Positions 7,894 through 16,158 of a stretch of DNA of 24,367 bases are shown in pieces. Every line of letters begins with the position of its first letter. The first letter of the stretch is position 1. This stretch comes from UBA3537 sp965658025 (lineage in GTDB: Bacteria > Bacteroidota > Bacteroidia > Flavobacteriales > Flavobacteriaceae). Position numbers and translations under genes: made by a program. The stretch lies in the NCBI GenBank assembly GCA_965658025.1, contig CBFHQL010000024.1, positions 1 to 24,367 of the forward strand, read 5' to 3'. The notes below the pieces were generated by a model that made no database searches, was not told the origin of the DNA, and saw only the letters and a list, made by a program, of their open reading frames with translations.

Positions 7894-8364
7894 CTACTCC
7901 GTATACTTTAAATTATAAAACACCCCTTCGGAAAAGTTTAAATATTTGGTACCCGTACTGTCGTATGCATTAAAATAAAAGCTGCCTTTAAGGGTTTTGT
8001 TGCTGGCATTTACTTCTTCTATCGTCACTTGGCCATCGGCCAAATATACAGGGTATTCTACACCATTGTTTTGGGTAGAATAGGTGGTGTTTTCTTCTGT
8101 AAAGGTTACTGTAGCCAATGCGCCTTCCCCAAGGGTATAGTTACCCACTGTAGCGGAGGGTAAACTAATCATCATCGTGCCAACTCCATCACTGCCCGAA
8201 ATGCTAAGCACACCAGACGCTTGAACGGTCGCTGAACGCACCGTAGAGCGCCATACAAAATCGCCCTGCTGTAGCCCCTGAAACGCGGGCGTACTGGATT
8301 GGATATTGTCTTGACAGCTTAAAAAAGATAAAGACAGCGCAACGGCAAAAAGAAAATACTTCAT
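7894..8364 (-). CDS. DUF6252-like lipoprotein
   Basis: A 156-residue lipoprotein starting MKYFLFAVALSLSFLSC, with Cys17 as the lipidation site. The mature protein runs through FQGLQQGDFVWRS, LSISGSDGVGTMMISL, GNYTLGEG and GSFYFNAYDS to a final SEGVFYNLKY. This order (a pattern of strands, a GxYxLG turn, a GTF/GSFxFxA strand and an EGxFxxLxY end) is that of the flavobacterial DUF6252 lipoproteins, small beta-rich surface proteins of unknown role. Base composition is like the housekeeping neighbours and unlike the two AT-rich genes to its left. It diverges from rpsP; a minus-strand TATTTTTG at 8411-8418 is a candidate -7 element. Confidence 0.7.
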   Translation of the reverse strand: MKYFLFAVALSLSFLSCQDNIQSSTPAFQGLQQGDFVWRSTVRSATVQASGVLSISGSDGVGTMMISLPSATVGNYTLGEGALATVTFTEENTTYSTQNNGVEYPVYLADGQVTIEEVNASNKTLKGSFYFNAYDSTGTKYLNFSEGVFYNLKYTE

Positions 8365-8410
8365 AAAATTTTTATAAGAACTAGCACTCTAAATCGCTAA
8401 GATCACCAAC

Positions 8411-8418
8411 CAAAAATA
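8411..8418 (-). promoter_or_regulatory. candidate -7 element for the DUF6252-like gene
   Basis: TATTTTTG on the minus strand fits TAnnTTTG and lies 46 bases before the ATG at 8364. No TTG is seen at the usual upstream distance. Confidence 0.3.
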
Positions 8419-8438
8419 TAAAAAATAAATGAATGTTT

Positions 8439-8465
8439 TTGTATTGAAAAAATATACTATATTTG
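8439..8465 (+). promoter_or_regulatory. rpsP promoter candidate
   Basis: TATATTTG (8458-8465) is an exact -7 match, with TTG at 8439-8441. The spacing is 16 bases, shorter than the usual 19. The start of transcription would fall near 8472, about 40 bases before the rpsP ATG. Confidence 0.5.
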
Positions 8466-8481
8466 CCGCTCATTAATAACA

Positions 8482-8496
8482 GAGGTCGAGTACCTC
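8482..8496 (+). promoter_or_regulatory. hairpin in the rpsP leader
   Basis: GAGGT-CGAGT-ACCTC forms a 5-bp stem in the predicted 5' leader, ending 14 bases before the rpsP start codon. Ribosomal protein genes are often autoregulated through such leaders; here this is inference from position only. Confidence 0.35.
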
Positions 8497-8510
8497 ACAA
8501 ATTAATTTTT

Positions 8511-9023
8511 ATGCCTGTAAAACTAAGATTACAAAGACACGGAAAAAAAGGAAAACCATTTTATTGGATCGTTGCTGCGGATTCGCGCTCGAAAAGAGAT
8601 GGACGTTTTCTTGAAAAACTAGGAACGTACAACCCGAACACCAATCCTGCACAGATTGAACTTAACGTTGATGGTGCAGTACAATGGTTAGAAAAGGGTG
8701 CACAACCCACAGACACTACACGCGCCATTTTGTCGCACGAAGGTGTATTGTTGAAAAAACACCTTGCTGGTGGTGTGAAAAAGGGTGCTTTGACGGAAGA
8801 ACAAGCGGAAGAAAAATTCCAAGCTTGGGTAACTGAAAAGCAAGCCAAAACTGACGCCAAAAAATCGGATCTCCTAAAAGCTAAAGAAGCTCAGCAAGCT
8901 AAAGCATTGGCTGCAGAAAAAGCGGCTAATGAAGCGCGAATTGCTGCCGCTGCACCTGTAGTGGAAGAAGCAACTGAAGAGCTAGCTGAAGAAACAACAG
9001 AAGCGTCTAGCGAAGAAGAATAA
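8511..9023 (+). CDS. rpsP: 30S ribosomal protein S16
   Basis: A 170-residue S16. The first 80 residues are the conserved domain (MPVKLRLQRHGKKGKPFYWI, then SKRDGRFLEKLGTYNP), which binds 16S rRNA and helps assemble the small subunit. The remainder is a long alanine/lysine/glutamate-rich helical extension with an acidic end (SSEEE), as is usual for Bacteroidota S16 and absent from the roughly 80-residue E. coli protein. The start at 8511 matches the family N-terminus; an upstream in-frame TTG at 8463 overlaps the promoter element and is rejected. It is the first gene of the group rpsP, rimM, tRNA methyltransferase. A hairpin and T-run follow it. Confidence 0.95.
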   Translation: MPVKLRLQRHGKKGKPFYWIVAADSRSKRDGRFLEKLGTYNPNTNPAQIELNVDGAVQWLEKGAQPTDTTRAILSHEGVLLKKHLAGGVKKGALTEEQAEEKFQAWVTEKQAKTDAKKSDLLKAKEAQQAKALAAEKAANEARIAAAAPVVEEATEELAEETTEASSEEE

Positions 9024-9045
9024 ACTATTTATTTTTTATATCTTT

Positions 9046-9074
9046 AAAACCTGACTTTGGTCAGGTTTTTTTTT
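9046..9074 (+). terminator. terminator or attenuator between rpsP and rimM
   Basis: AACCTGA (9048-9054), a six-base loop and TCAGGTT (9061-9067) form a perfect stem, extended by A-T pairs and followed by Ts to 9074. It lies inside the rpsP-rimM group, nine bases before the rimM ATG, so it probably lowers downstream expression relative to S16. Confidence 0.85.
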
Positions 9075-9082
9075 GAACTTTT

Positions 9083-9610
9083 ATGAAGAAGGAAGATTGT
9101 TTTTACCTCGGTAAAATTGTAAAAAAGTACAGCTTTAAAGGGGAAGTACTGCTGAAACTTGACACCGACCAACCCGAGATTTACGAACAGCTTGATGCCC
9201 TGTTTTTGGACCTCAACCACAGCTTGATTCCCTATTTTATTGAAAAAGCACAACTGCATAAATCAGATTTGTTGCGCATAAAATTTGAAGATGTGTCCAC
9301 GGAAGGGGCCGCAGAAGAATTGCTTAAAAAAGAGGTTTACCTTCCCCTAAACTTACTGCCCAAATTGGAAGGCAACCGCTTTTATTATCATGAAGTCATC
9401 GGTTTTGAGGTGATTGACAAAAATTTTGGTTCTGTTGGGGTTATTTCAGGCATCAATGACACTACCGCACAAGCCCTTTTCGAAATAGACCGAGAGGGTA
9501 CAGAAGTTCTTATTCCTTTGAACGATGACATCATTCGTAGCGTAGACCGCAACAAAAAAACGGTGACCGTCCATACACCACCAGGACTTATTGATTTGTA
9601 TCTCGAATAA
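9083..9610 (+). CDS. rimM: ribosome maturation factor RimM
   Basis: A 175-residue protein of the usual RimM size. The N-terminal RimM barrel starts FYLGKIVKKYSFKGEVLLKL (the G-I-x-K-x-x-x-x-x-G-E-V pattern). The C-terminal PRC barrel includes FYYHEVIGFEV, GSVGVISGI and EVLIPLNDDII. RimM binds S19 and helps the 30S head mature. The gene follows rpsP past a terminator-like hairpin, an arrangement that would set RimM lower than S16. Its TAA stop shares one base with the ATG of the next gene (TAATG at 9608-9612), so translation of the two is probably coupled. Confidence 0.93.
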   Translation: MKKEDCFYLGKIVKKYSFKGEVLLKLDTDQPEIYEQLDALFLDLNHSLIPYFIEKAQLHKSDLLRIKFEDVSTEGAAEELLKKEVYLPLNLLPKLEGNRFYYHEVIGFEVIDKNFGSVGVISGINDTTAQALFEIDREGTEVLIPLNDDIIRSVDRNKKTVTVHTPPGLIDLYLE

Positions 9611-10326
9611 TGGCCTTGGAAGCATTTCAATTCAAACAATTTAGTGTGGCACACGATCGGTGTGCGATGAAAGTAGGTACAGATGCTGTTTTGCTTGGTG
9701 CTTGGGCAACTGTAGACCATCGGCCAAATGCGATTTTGGATATTGGTGCAGGATCGGGGATTTTGGCCCTTATGCTCGCACAACGCAGTGCTGCAGAGCT
9801 TATTGATGCTCTCGAAATTGATGCCTCAGCTTATGCGCAATGTGTGGCAAATTTTGAACAATCACCATGGGGCGATCGGTTGTTTTGCTACCACGCTAGT
9901 TTGGAAGAATTTACAGAAGAAATCGAAGACAAATACGACCTTATTGTGTCGAATCCTCCATTTTATACCAACCCTTTTGACACACAAAATGATGCTCGAA
10001 ATAGGGCTCGTTTTGAACACGCTATGCCATTTAAACATCTTGTTGCCTCAGTTGAGAAATTACTGTCCAACGAGGGTCAATTTTGCGTCATAATCCCCTA
10101 CAGTGCAGAAAAAACGTTTTGTACTTTGGCACAAGCACATGGGTTATTTTGCCACAACATAGTGTATGTGCGTGGCGAAAAACAAGGCGAAATAAAGCGT
10201 TGTTTGATGGCGTTTTCATTTGAAAAATGTCAAACAGATGCCCAAGAAATGTATCTCGAAGAGGGACGCCACAGCTACAGCGCAGCCTACAAAAGCCTGA
10301 CAAAAGAATTTTATTTAAAATTCTAA
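9610..10326 (+). CDS. trmN6: tRNA1(Val) (adenine(37)-N6)-methyltransferase
   Basis: A 238-residue SAM-dependent methyltransferase. The SAM-binding motif DIGAGSG is at 44-50 and the catalytic NPPF motif, typical of enzymes that methylate an exocyclic amine, is at 115-118. The N-terminus FKQFSVAHDRCAMKVGTDAV is characteristic of the YfiC/TrmN6 family, which makes m6A at position 37 of tRNA-Val. The start overlaps the rimM stop by one base, which supports a common transcript and coupled translation. No terminator is visible after the gene; 89 bases separate it from the dehydrogenase gene. The exact tRNA target is taken from the family. Confidence 0.88.
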   Translation: MALEAFQFKQFSVAHDRCAMKVGTDAVLLGAWATVDHRPNAILDIGAGSGILALMLAQRSAAELIDALEIDASAYAQCVANFEQSPWGDRLFCYHASLEEFTEEIEDKYDLIVSNPPFYTNPFDTQNDARNRARFEHAMPFKHLVASVEKLLSNEGQFCVIIPYSAEKTFCTLAQAHGLFCHNIVYVRGEKQGEIKRCLMAFSFEKCQTDAQEMYLEEGRHSYSAAYKSLTKEFYLKF

Positions 10327-10344
10327 ACTATATAAATTTATAAG

Positions 10345-10352
10345 TAAATTTG
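10345..10352 (+). promoter_or_regulatory. candidate -7 element for the acyl-CoA dehydrogenase gene
   Basis: TAAATTTG fits the Bacteroidota -7 consensus. It lies 63 bases before the ATG at 10416, in the gap after trmN6. No TTG is seen at the expected -33 distance. Confidence 0.35.
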
Positions 10353-10415
10353 TTGTGTAGAAAATTGATTTTTAGTTGTTTTTTCTATGAAATGATTACA
10401 TAAAAAACGTTTTGT

Positions 10416-11580
10416 ATGAAACCAGACCTCTTTGAAGCACCCGATTATTACAATTTAGACGATTTGTTTAGTGAAGAACACAAACTTGTTCGTGATGCTG
10501 CACGCGAATGGGTCAAGAGAGATGTCTCTCCTATTATTGAAACCTATGCGCAAAAGGCCGAATTCCCAAAACAAATTATTGGTGGGCTGGCAGAAATAGG
10601 TGCCTTTGGCCCCTATATTCCAGAAACCTACGGTGGTGCAGGTTTAGATCAAATTTCATATGGACTGATCATGCAGGAAATTGAACGTGGCGATTCTGGA
10701 GTACGCAGTACCGCTTCTGTGCAATCTTCTTTGGTGATGTATCCAATCTGGAAGTATGGAAACGAAGAACAACGTCAAAAATATTTGCCTAAACTTGCTT
10801 CTGGAGCATTCATGGGTGCTTTTGGACTCACCGAACCCAACCACGGAAGTAATCCTGGGGGTATGACTACAAACTACAAAGACATGGGCGACCATTTCTT
10901 GCTGAATGGTGCAAAATTATGGATTTCCAATGCGCCTTTTTGCGATGTTGCAGTCGTATGGGCCAAAAATGAAGAAGGCCGTATTCATGGGCTTATTGTC
11001 GAACGTGGTATGGAAGGATTTTCTACGCCAGAAACCCACAACAAATGGTCGTTAAGAGCCAGTGCAACGGGTGAGCTTATTTTTCAAGATGTAAAAGTGC
11101 CTAAAGAGAATTTACTACCCAATAAATCTGGTTTGGGTGCGCCGCTTGGCTGTTTGGATTCGGCACGCTATGGAATTGCATGGGGTGCTATTGGTGCAGC
11201 AATGGATTGCTACGATACGGCTTTGCGTTATGCTAAAGAACGTGTTCAGTTTGGAAAACCTATTGCTGGATTTCAACTGCAGCAGAAAAAATTGGCCGAA
11301 ATGATTACTGAAATCACCAAAGCACAATTGTTGGCCTTTCGATTAGGTCAACTAAAAAATGAAGATAAAGCCAGTTCAGCGCAAATTTCTATGGCCAAAA
11401 GAAATAATGTAGATATGGCGCTTAAAATTGCTCGTGAAGCACGACAGATTTTAGGAGGAATGGGCATCACAGGCGAATACAGCATTATGCGCCATATGAT
11501 GAATCTAGAAAGTGTGGTCACCTACGAAGGAACACATGATATTCATTTGCTTATTACTGGGCTTGATATTACTGGACTCA

Positions 11581-11594
<14 letters not shown>
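10416..11594 (+). CDS. gcdH: glutaryl-CoA dehydrogenase-like acyl-CoA dehydrogenase
   Basis: A 392-residue FAD-dependent acyl-CoA dehydrogenase of full length. Seen in order: the alpha-helical N-domain, the substrate/FAD segment GAFGLTEPNHGSNPGGMTT, the FAD contact WISNAPFCDVAVVWAK, the dimer segment RVQFGKPIAGFQLQQ, and the catalytic base Glu371 in TYEGTHDIHLLITG. The catalytic motif, the ETYGGAG N-domain motif and the RSTASVQSSLV segment fit the glutaryl-CoA dehydrogenase subgroup. That enzyme oxidises and decarboxylates glutaryl-CoA to crotonyl-CoA in lysine and tryptophan breakdown. No other lysine-catabolic gene is in the window, so the substrate is a family inference. Its last 14 bases overlap the start of the next gene. 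Confidence 0.88.
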
Positions 11595-12360
<766 letters not shown>

Positions 12361-12362
12361 GA

Positions 12363-12698
12363 TTATTCTTCTGGGGCTAATTCTATTTCCAAACCTTCTA
12401 GTTCGGGTAAAATTTGAATTTGGCACCCCAATCGGCTGTTTGGTTGTACATGAAGTGCTTCGCTGAGCATGGCTTCTTCATCATCAGATTTTTCTGGCAA
12501 TTCGTGTGTACTTTGGATATAACACTGACAGGACGCACACATGGCCATACCTCCACATATACCAATCGTGCCCTCAGGTGCAAGTTCGTACATCCGTACG
12601 ACTTCCATAAGGTTGAGGGCCATGTCCGTAGGCGCCTCTACTGTGTGGGCTTTACCCAATCGATCAGTGATTTTTATATGGATATCTGATGAGGACAT
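12363..12698 (-). CDS. 2Fe-2S ferredoxin
   Basis: A 111-residue ferredoxin of adrenodoxin/ISC type. The cluster ligands are Cys48, Cys54, Cys57 and Cys92 (C-x5-C-x2-C and a distant C in RLGCQ); Cys59 is extra. It carries single electrons in the cytoplasm, and the acidic C-terminus is typical for docking to a reductase. The gene starts inside the stop codon of the ferredoxin reductase gene (TAATG), so the two are translationally coupled and the reductase is its probable electron donor. It is the last gene of the group Mrp, Nfu, reductase, ferredoxin. This context suggests a role in Fe-S cluster assembly or in supplying electrons to a mono-oxygenase; the partner enzyme is not visible. Confidence 0.9.
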   Translation of the reverse strand: MSSSDIHIKITDRLGKAHTVEAPTDMALNLMEVVRMYELAPEGTIGICGGMAMCASCQCYIQSTHELPEKSDDEEAMLSEALHVQPNSRLGCQIQILPELEGLEIELAPEE

Positions 12699-13753
12699 TA
12701 ATCAATCGATTTTACAACACTTTTGGGGGCTTCTTTTCGTGAACCATCAAAACCGTCTACACCAGTGACTGTGGTATATTTTAGGACCAAACGCTTTCCC
12801 GGATTGATGATTTTGTAGGCGGCTTGACACATGAGTGTGGCCTCATGAAAACCACATAAAATTAGTTTTAACTTCCCTGGATATGTATTGACATCCCCTA
12901 TGGCAAAAATCCCTGGAATGTTTGTTTGATAATCCAAAGCGTTGTTGACTTTGATGGCATTTTTTTCAATTTCTAATCCCCAATTGGCAATTGGCCCTAG
13001 CTTTGGAGATAACCCAAACAGTGGAATAAACGCATCGGTTTCGATACGTTGTGGTGCTTCATCTTTTTTTGTGACTTCGATGGCTTGGAGATGATCATCA
13101 CCAAAAAGATTGGTAACCTCAGCGGGAGTGATCAAGTTTATGAGGCCTTTGTTTTTGAGTTCTTGAACTTTTTCTACAGAATCCAATGCGCCTCTAAATT
13201 CCGTTCTTCTGTGAATTAATGTAACTTCTTTGGCAACGGTACTTAAAAAAATTGACCAGTCCAAAGCAGAATCACCACCCCCTGCAATTACCACACGCTT
13301 GTTGCGGTAAACTTCTGGATCTTTAATCATATAGGCTACGCCTTTTTCTTCAAAATTTGAAATATTATCCAAAAGTGGCTTTCGCGGTTCAAAACTTCCC
13401 AATCCACCAGCAATAGCCACTACGGGAGCACAATGTTGTGTTCCTTTGTTTGTGGTCACAATGAAAGTTCCATCGGATTGTTTTTCAATGGTTTCGGCAC
13501 GTTCACCAAGCGTAAAACCGGGTTCAAATTGTTTGGATTGTTCCAAAAGCTTTTCAGTCAAGTCGCCAGCCAAAATTTCGGGATAAGCAGGGATATCGTA
13601 AATGGGTTTTTTTGGGTAAATTTCTGAACATTGTCCTCCGGGTTGAGGTAAAGCATCTATGAGGTGACATTTGAGCTTGAGCAAGCCCGCTTCAAAAACA
13701 GTAAACAGCCCAGTAGGCCCTGCCCCGATGATGAGAATATCCGTTTTGATCAT
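12698..13753 (-). CDS. ferredoxin--NAD(P)+ reductase, thioredoxin-reductase-like
   Basis: A 351-residue flavoprotein. The FAD Rossmann motif GAGPTG lies at 10-15, the NAD(P)H motif AGGGDSALDW near the middle, and the second FAD segment is GIFAIGDVNTYPGKLKLI. The overall fold is that of thioredoxin reductase, but the redox CxxC is missing. This identifies the YumC/ONFR type of ferredoxin-NADP reductase. The ATG at 13753 lies one base after the stop of the Nfu gene; a TTG start four codons upstream would overlap that gene and is less likely. It hands electrons from NADPH to the 2Fe-2S ferredoxin encoded next, whose start codon overlaps this gene's stop. Confidence 0.9.
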   Translation of the reverse strand: MIKTDILIIGAGPTGLFTVFEAGLLKLKCHLIDALPQPGGQCSEIYPKKPIYDIPAYPEILAGDLTEKLLEQSKQFEPGFTLGERAETIEKQSDGTFIVTTNKGTQHCAPVVAIAGGLGSFEPRKPLLDNISNFEEKGVAYMIKDPEVYRNKRVVIAGGGDSALDWSIFLSTVAKEVTLIHRRTEFRGALDSVEKVQELKNKGLINLITPAEVTNLFGDDHLQAIEVTKKDEAPQRIETDAFIPLFGLSPKLGPIANWGLEIEKNAIKVNNALDYQTNIPGIFAIGDVNTYPGKLKLILCGFHEATLMCQAAYKIINPGKRLVLKYTTVTGVDGFDGSRKEAPKSVVKSID

Positions 13754-13754
13754 C

Positions 13755-13997
13755 TTATGCTTCAATATTGATTACAGATTGAATTTGAGGTGCATATTTT
13801 TTAATGGTCATTTCCACACCGGATTTTAAGGTCATTTGATTGACACTACACGAAGAGCATGCGCCAATGAGTTGAACTTTGACCACCTCATCATTTTCAA
13901 TGGCAATAAGGTTAATGTTACCTCCATCATTTTGAAGAAATGGACGAATTTCATCCAATGCTTTTTCAACGTTTTTTTGCAATTCTTCTGAACTCAT
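13755..13997 (-). CDS. Nfu-type iron-sulfur scaffold (NifU C-terminal domain)
   Basis: An 80-residue stand-alone NifU C-terminal domain. The N-terminal helix (VEKALDEIRPFLQNDGGN) precedes the cluster-binding CxxC at Cys47/Cys50 in GACSSC and the helix QMTLKSGVEMTIKKY. Such proteins dimerise around a shared cluster and pass it to target enzymes. The gene lies 12 bases after mrp and one base before the ferredoxin reductase, so all are probably made together. Unlike E. coli NfuA, it has no N-terminal degenerate A-type domain; the short form is common in Bacteroidota. Confidence 0.92.
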   Translation of the reverse strand: MSSEELQKNVEKALDEIRPFLQNDGGNINLIAIENDEVVKVQLIGACSSCSVNQMTLKSGVEMTIKKYAPQIQSVINIEA

Positions 13998-14009
13998 AAT
14001 CGTTTTTAT

Positions 14010-15143
14010 TTATTTTTTTACGGCACTACAACCCGCCATTGTAGTAATTTTTATGGCTTCTGTAGGGGGTAAATTTTTATTGCGTTTGACCACTTCCTGA
14101 ACCACATTTTGGGTGATGCCTTTAAAAGAAGATTCTAAAGGCGTATTGGACTGCATCGCCGCTGGACGACCAAAATCGCCTGCTTCACGAATACTTTGAA
14201 CAATTGGTATTTCTCCTAAAAATGGAACTTCTAAATCTGTTGCAAGATGTCTTGCGCCTTCTTGTCCAAATATATAATATTTATTGTCTGGCAGTTCTTC
14301 AGGAACGAAATAGGCCATGTTTTCTACGATCCCCAATACCGGTACATTGATGCTGTCTTGTTGAAACATGGCTACTCCTTTTTTTGCATCAGCCAAAGCG
14401 ACGTTTTGTGGTGTGCTTACCACTACAGCGCCAGTGATGGGCAAAGACTGCATTATGCTTAAGTGAATGTCGCCTGTTCCTGGCGGTAAATCAATGAGTA
14501 AAAAATCCAATTCACCCCAAGCGGCATCAAAAATCATTTGGTTGAGTGCTTTGGCAGCCATAGGGCCACGCCACACCACCGCTTGATTGGGTTTTGTGAA
14601 AAATCCTATAGATAATATTTTAACCCCATAATTTTCAACAGGTTGCATTTTTGAAGCCCCATCAACTTGAACAGCCAAGGGGCGTTCCTGCGCAACATCA
14701 AACATCAAAGGAATGGAAGGACCGTAAATATCGGCATCCAACACCCCGACTTTAAACCCCATTTTGGCCAATGTTACAGCCATATTAGAAGTGACTGTTG
14801 ACTTGCCTACGCCACCTTTCCCAGATGCTATAGCAACAATGTGCTTTATACCGGGAATGGGCTTCCCTTTAATTTCATTTTTTGGGGTGGACGTTGCTTC
14901 AACTTTGACATTGACTTGGATTTTGGCCTTTGGATAAACCAATTCGTGAATGGTTTTCATGATGTCCACTTCGGTGCGCTTTTTGGCTTGAAGACTGGGA
15001 TTTGAAATGGTTATGTCTACAATAACCTCATCACCAAATACAACGATATTCTTCACCGCCTGACTTTCAATCATGTTTTTCCCTTCACCTGGTACGGTCA
15101 AGGTTTTAAGCGCATTTTGTATGTCTTGTTTTGTAAATTTCAA
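14010..15143 (-). CDS. Mrp/ApbC/NBP35 family Fe-S ATPase
   Basis: A 377-residue P-loop ATPase. Residues 1-80 form a MIP18/DUF59 domain. The deviant Walker A motif GKGGVGKST lies at 108-116, followed by DADIYGPSIP and the Walker B/switch II segment LLIDLPPGTGD. The family carries or transfers Fe-S clusters. The usual CxxC in the region after the NMAYF motif is absent (it reads NMAYFVPEELPDNKYY), and the only cysteine in the whole protein is Cys372, five residues from the end. The next gene is an Nfu scaffold, which supports a role in cluster delivery. A -7-like TATATTTG lies 30 bases upstream of the start, so an operon may begin here. Confidence 0.92.
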   Translation of the reverse strand: MKFTKQDIQNALKTLTVPGEGKNMIESQAVKNIVVFGDEVIVDITISNPSLQAKKRTEVDIMKTIHELVYPKAKIQVNVKVEATSTPKNEIKGKPIPGIKHIVAIASGKGGVGKSTVTSNMAVTLAKMGFKVGVLDADIYGPSIPLMFDVAQERPLAVQVDGASKMQPVENYGVKILSIGFFTKPNQAVVWRGPMAAKALNQMIFDAAWGELDFLLIDLPPGTGDIHLSIMQSLPITGAVVVSTPQNVALADAKKGVAMFQQDSINVPVLGIVENMAYFVPEELPDNKYYIFGQEGARHLATDLEVPFLGEIPIVQSIREAGDFGRPAAMQSNTPLESSFKGITQNVVQEVVKRNKNLPPTEAIKITTMAGCSAVKK

Positions 15144-15172
15144 GGTAGATAATTTAGACTTATTCTAAAGGA

Positions 15173-15180
15173 CAAATATA
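15173..15180 (-). promoter_or_regulatory. candidate -7 element for the mrp-nfu-reductase-ferredoxin group
   Basis: TATATTTG on the minus strand fits TAnnTTTG exactly and lies 30 bases before the mrp start, in the 57-base gap after the ATL gene. No TTG is found 19 bases upstream. Confidence 0.4.
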
Positions 15181-15200
15181 CGCTTGATTTGTTAAAAAAG

Positions 15201-15527
15201 CTAAAGTTCTTTGGCTGGATCCCAAAAAACAACTTCAAAGTTTTGGATTTGATTGTTTTTCACCTCTATGCCTTCACTTTCCAAAAGTTGTTGCATCAGG
15301 TTGATGCCTTGAAAATGATGCTTCCCCGTCAGTAGTCCTTTTCTATTGACGACTCTATGCGCAGGCACATCTTTATCGTGCGAAGCCGTCATGGCATAGC
15401 CTACAGCTCTTGCGCTCCTGGGTGCAGCCAAATAGGCAGCAATAGCACCATATGAAGTGACTCGACCATATGGAATTTGACGTGCTACAACATAGCATTG
15501 TTCAAAAAAATTTAAAGCTTTTGGCAT
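15201..15527 (-). CDS. alkyltransferase-like protein (ATL), MGMT family
   Basis: A 108-residue member of the O6-alkylguanine-DNA alkyltransferase DNA-binding domain family. It shows the helix-turn-helix region (YGRVTSYGAIAAYL), the arginine finger Arg40 in SARAVGYAM, and the active-site region. Where the repair enzyme has PCHR, this protein has PAHR (55-58): the acceptor cysteine is alanine. Such ATL proteins bind O6-alkylguanine, flip it out, and recruit nucleotide excision repair without removing the alkyl group. The ATG at 15527 is chosen because it lies one base after the stop of the LysE-type gene; the earlier in-frame start overlaps that gene. It is part of the tight run trmB, LysE, ATL. 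Confidence 0.9.
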   Translation of the reverse strand: MPKALNFFEQCYVVARQIPYGRVTSYGAIAAYLAAPRSARAVGYAMTASHDKDVPAHRVVNRKGLLTGKHHFQGINLMQQLLESEGIEVKNNQIQNFEVVFWDPAKEL

Positions 15528-15528
15528 A

Positions 15529-16155
15529 CTAATTTCCGCTAACAAGGTTGATTATAGTCCCCAACGCAACCAATAATGTAATGATTGCGATGGTGTAGTT
15601 CATATTTTTTGGGCTAGCTAATTTGGTGTTTTTTAGAGTGTCGAAAAATAAAATGTAGATGTACAAGGCCATAAATGTACCCATCACTGCACCTGAAACA
15701 TAAGTTCCTACTGTTGTAGTTTCCAAATTCATCCATCCAAACGACAGTAGTGTGGTGACTACATAGGCCTGAAATGGGATGGGAAATATATTTATGGCGG
15801 ACATAAACAGGCCTTGAAAAAAACGACTTTGTCTACTTTTAATGGCGTGCTCTGGTAGGGTTTTGGTTGATTTTGCAGTGCTAAAAAAATAAGCCGAAAT
15901 CAACAAAAAAATGACAAACGCCACACGTTTTAAAATCACTGTAACTTCAGGATGCTGATTAAGGTATTTTGCAAAAATGACGGCAATATAGACTTGAATG
16001 GCAACAACAACACATACGCCAAAAGAAAACATAAAACTTCTGTTGTGCCCTTCTTTCAAACTGATTTTAGCTGCAGACACATTGAGCAAACCAGGGGGTA
16101 TGACCCCAATAAAAGCGATCAAAAGACTGATAAAAAAGATAATTGTGTTGTTCAA
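15529..16155 (-). CDS. LysE-type translocator
   Basis: A 208-residue membrane protein with about six hydrophobic segments. The first contains the LysE-family pattern of a helix followed by GVIPPGLLNVSAAKISLKEG, in which the PPG motif and the following N are typical. The charged loop after the third segment (KSTKTLPEHAIKSRQSRF) is also usual. LysE/RhtB proteins export amino acids or related small molecules across the inner membrane; the substrate cannot be told from sequence. The gene lies three bases after trmB and one base before the ATL gene, so all three are likely co-transcribed; the reason for this grouping is not obvious. Confidence 0.85.
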   Translation of the reverse strand: MNNTIIFFISLLIAFIGVIPPGLLNVSAAKISLKEGHNRSFMFSFGVCVVVAIQVYIAVIFAKYLNQHPEVTVILKRVAFVIFLLISAYFFSTAKSTKTLPEHAIKSRQSRFFQGLFMSAINIFPIPFQAYVVTTLLSFGWMNLETTTVGTYVSGAVMGTFMALYIYILFFDTLKNTKLASPKNMNYTIAIITLLVALGTIINLVSGN

Positions 16156-16158
16156 ATG

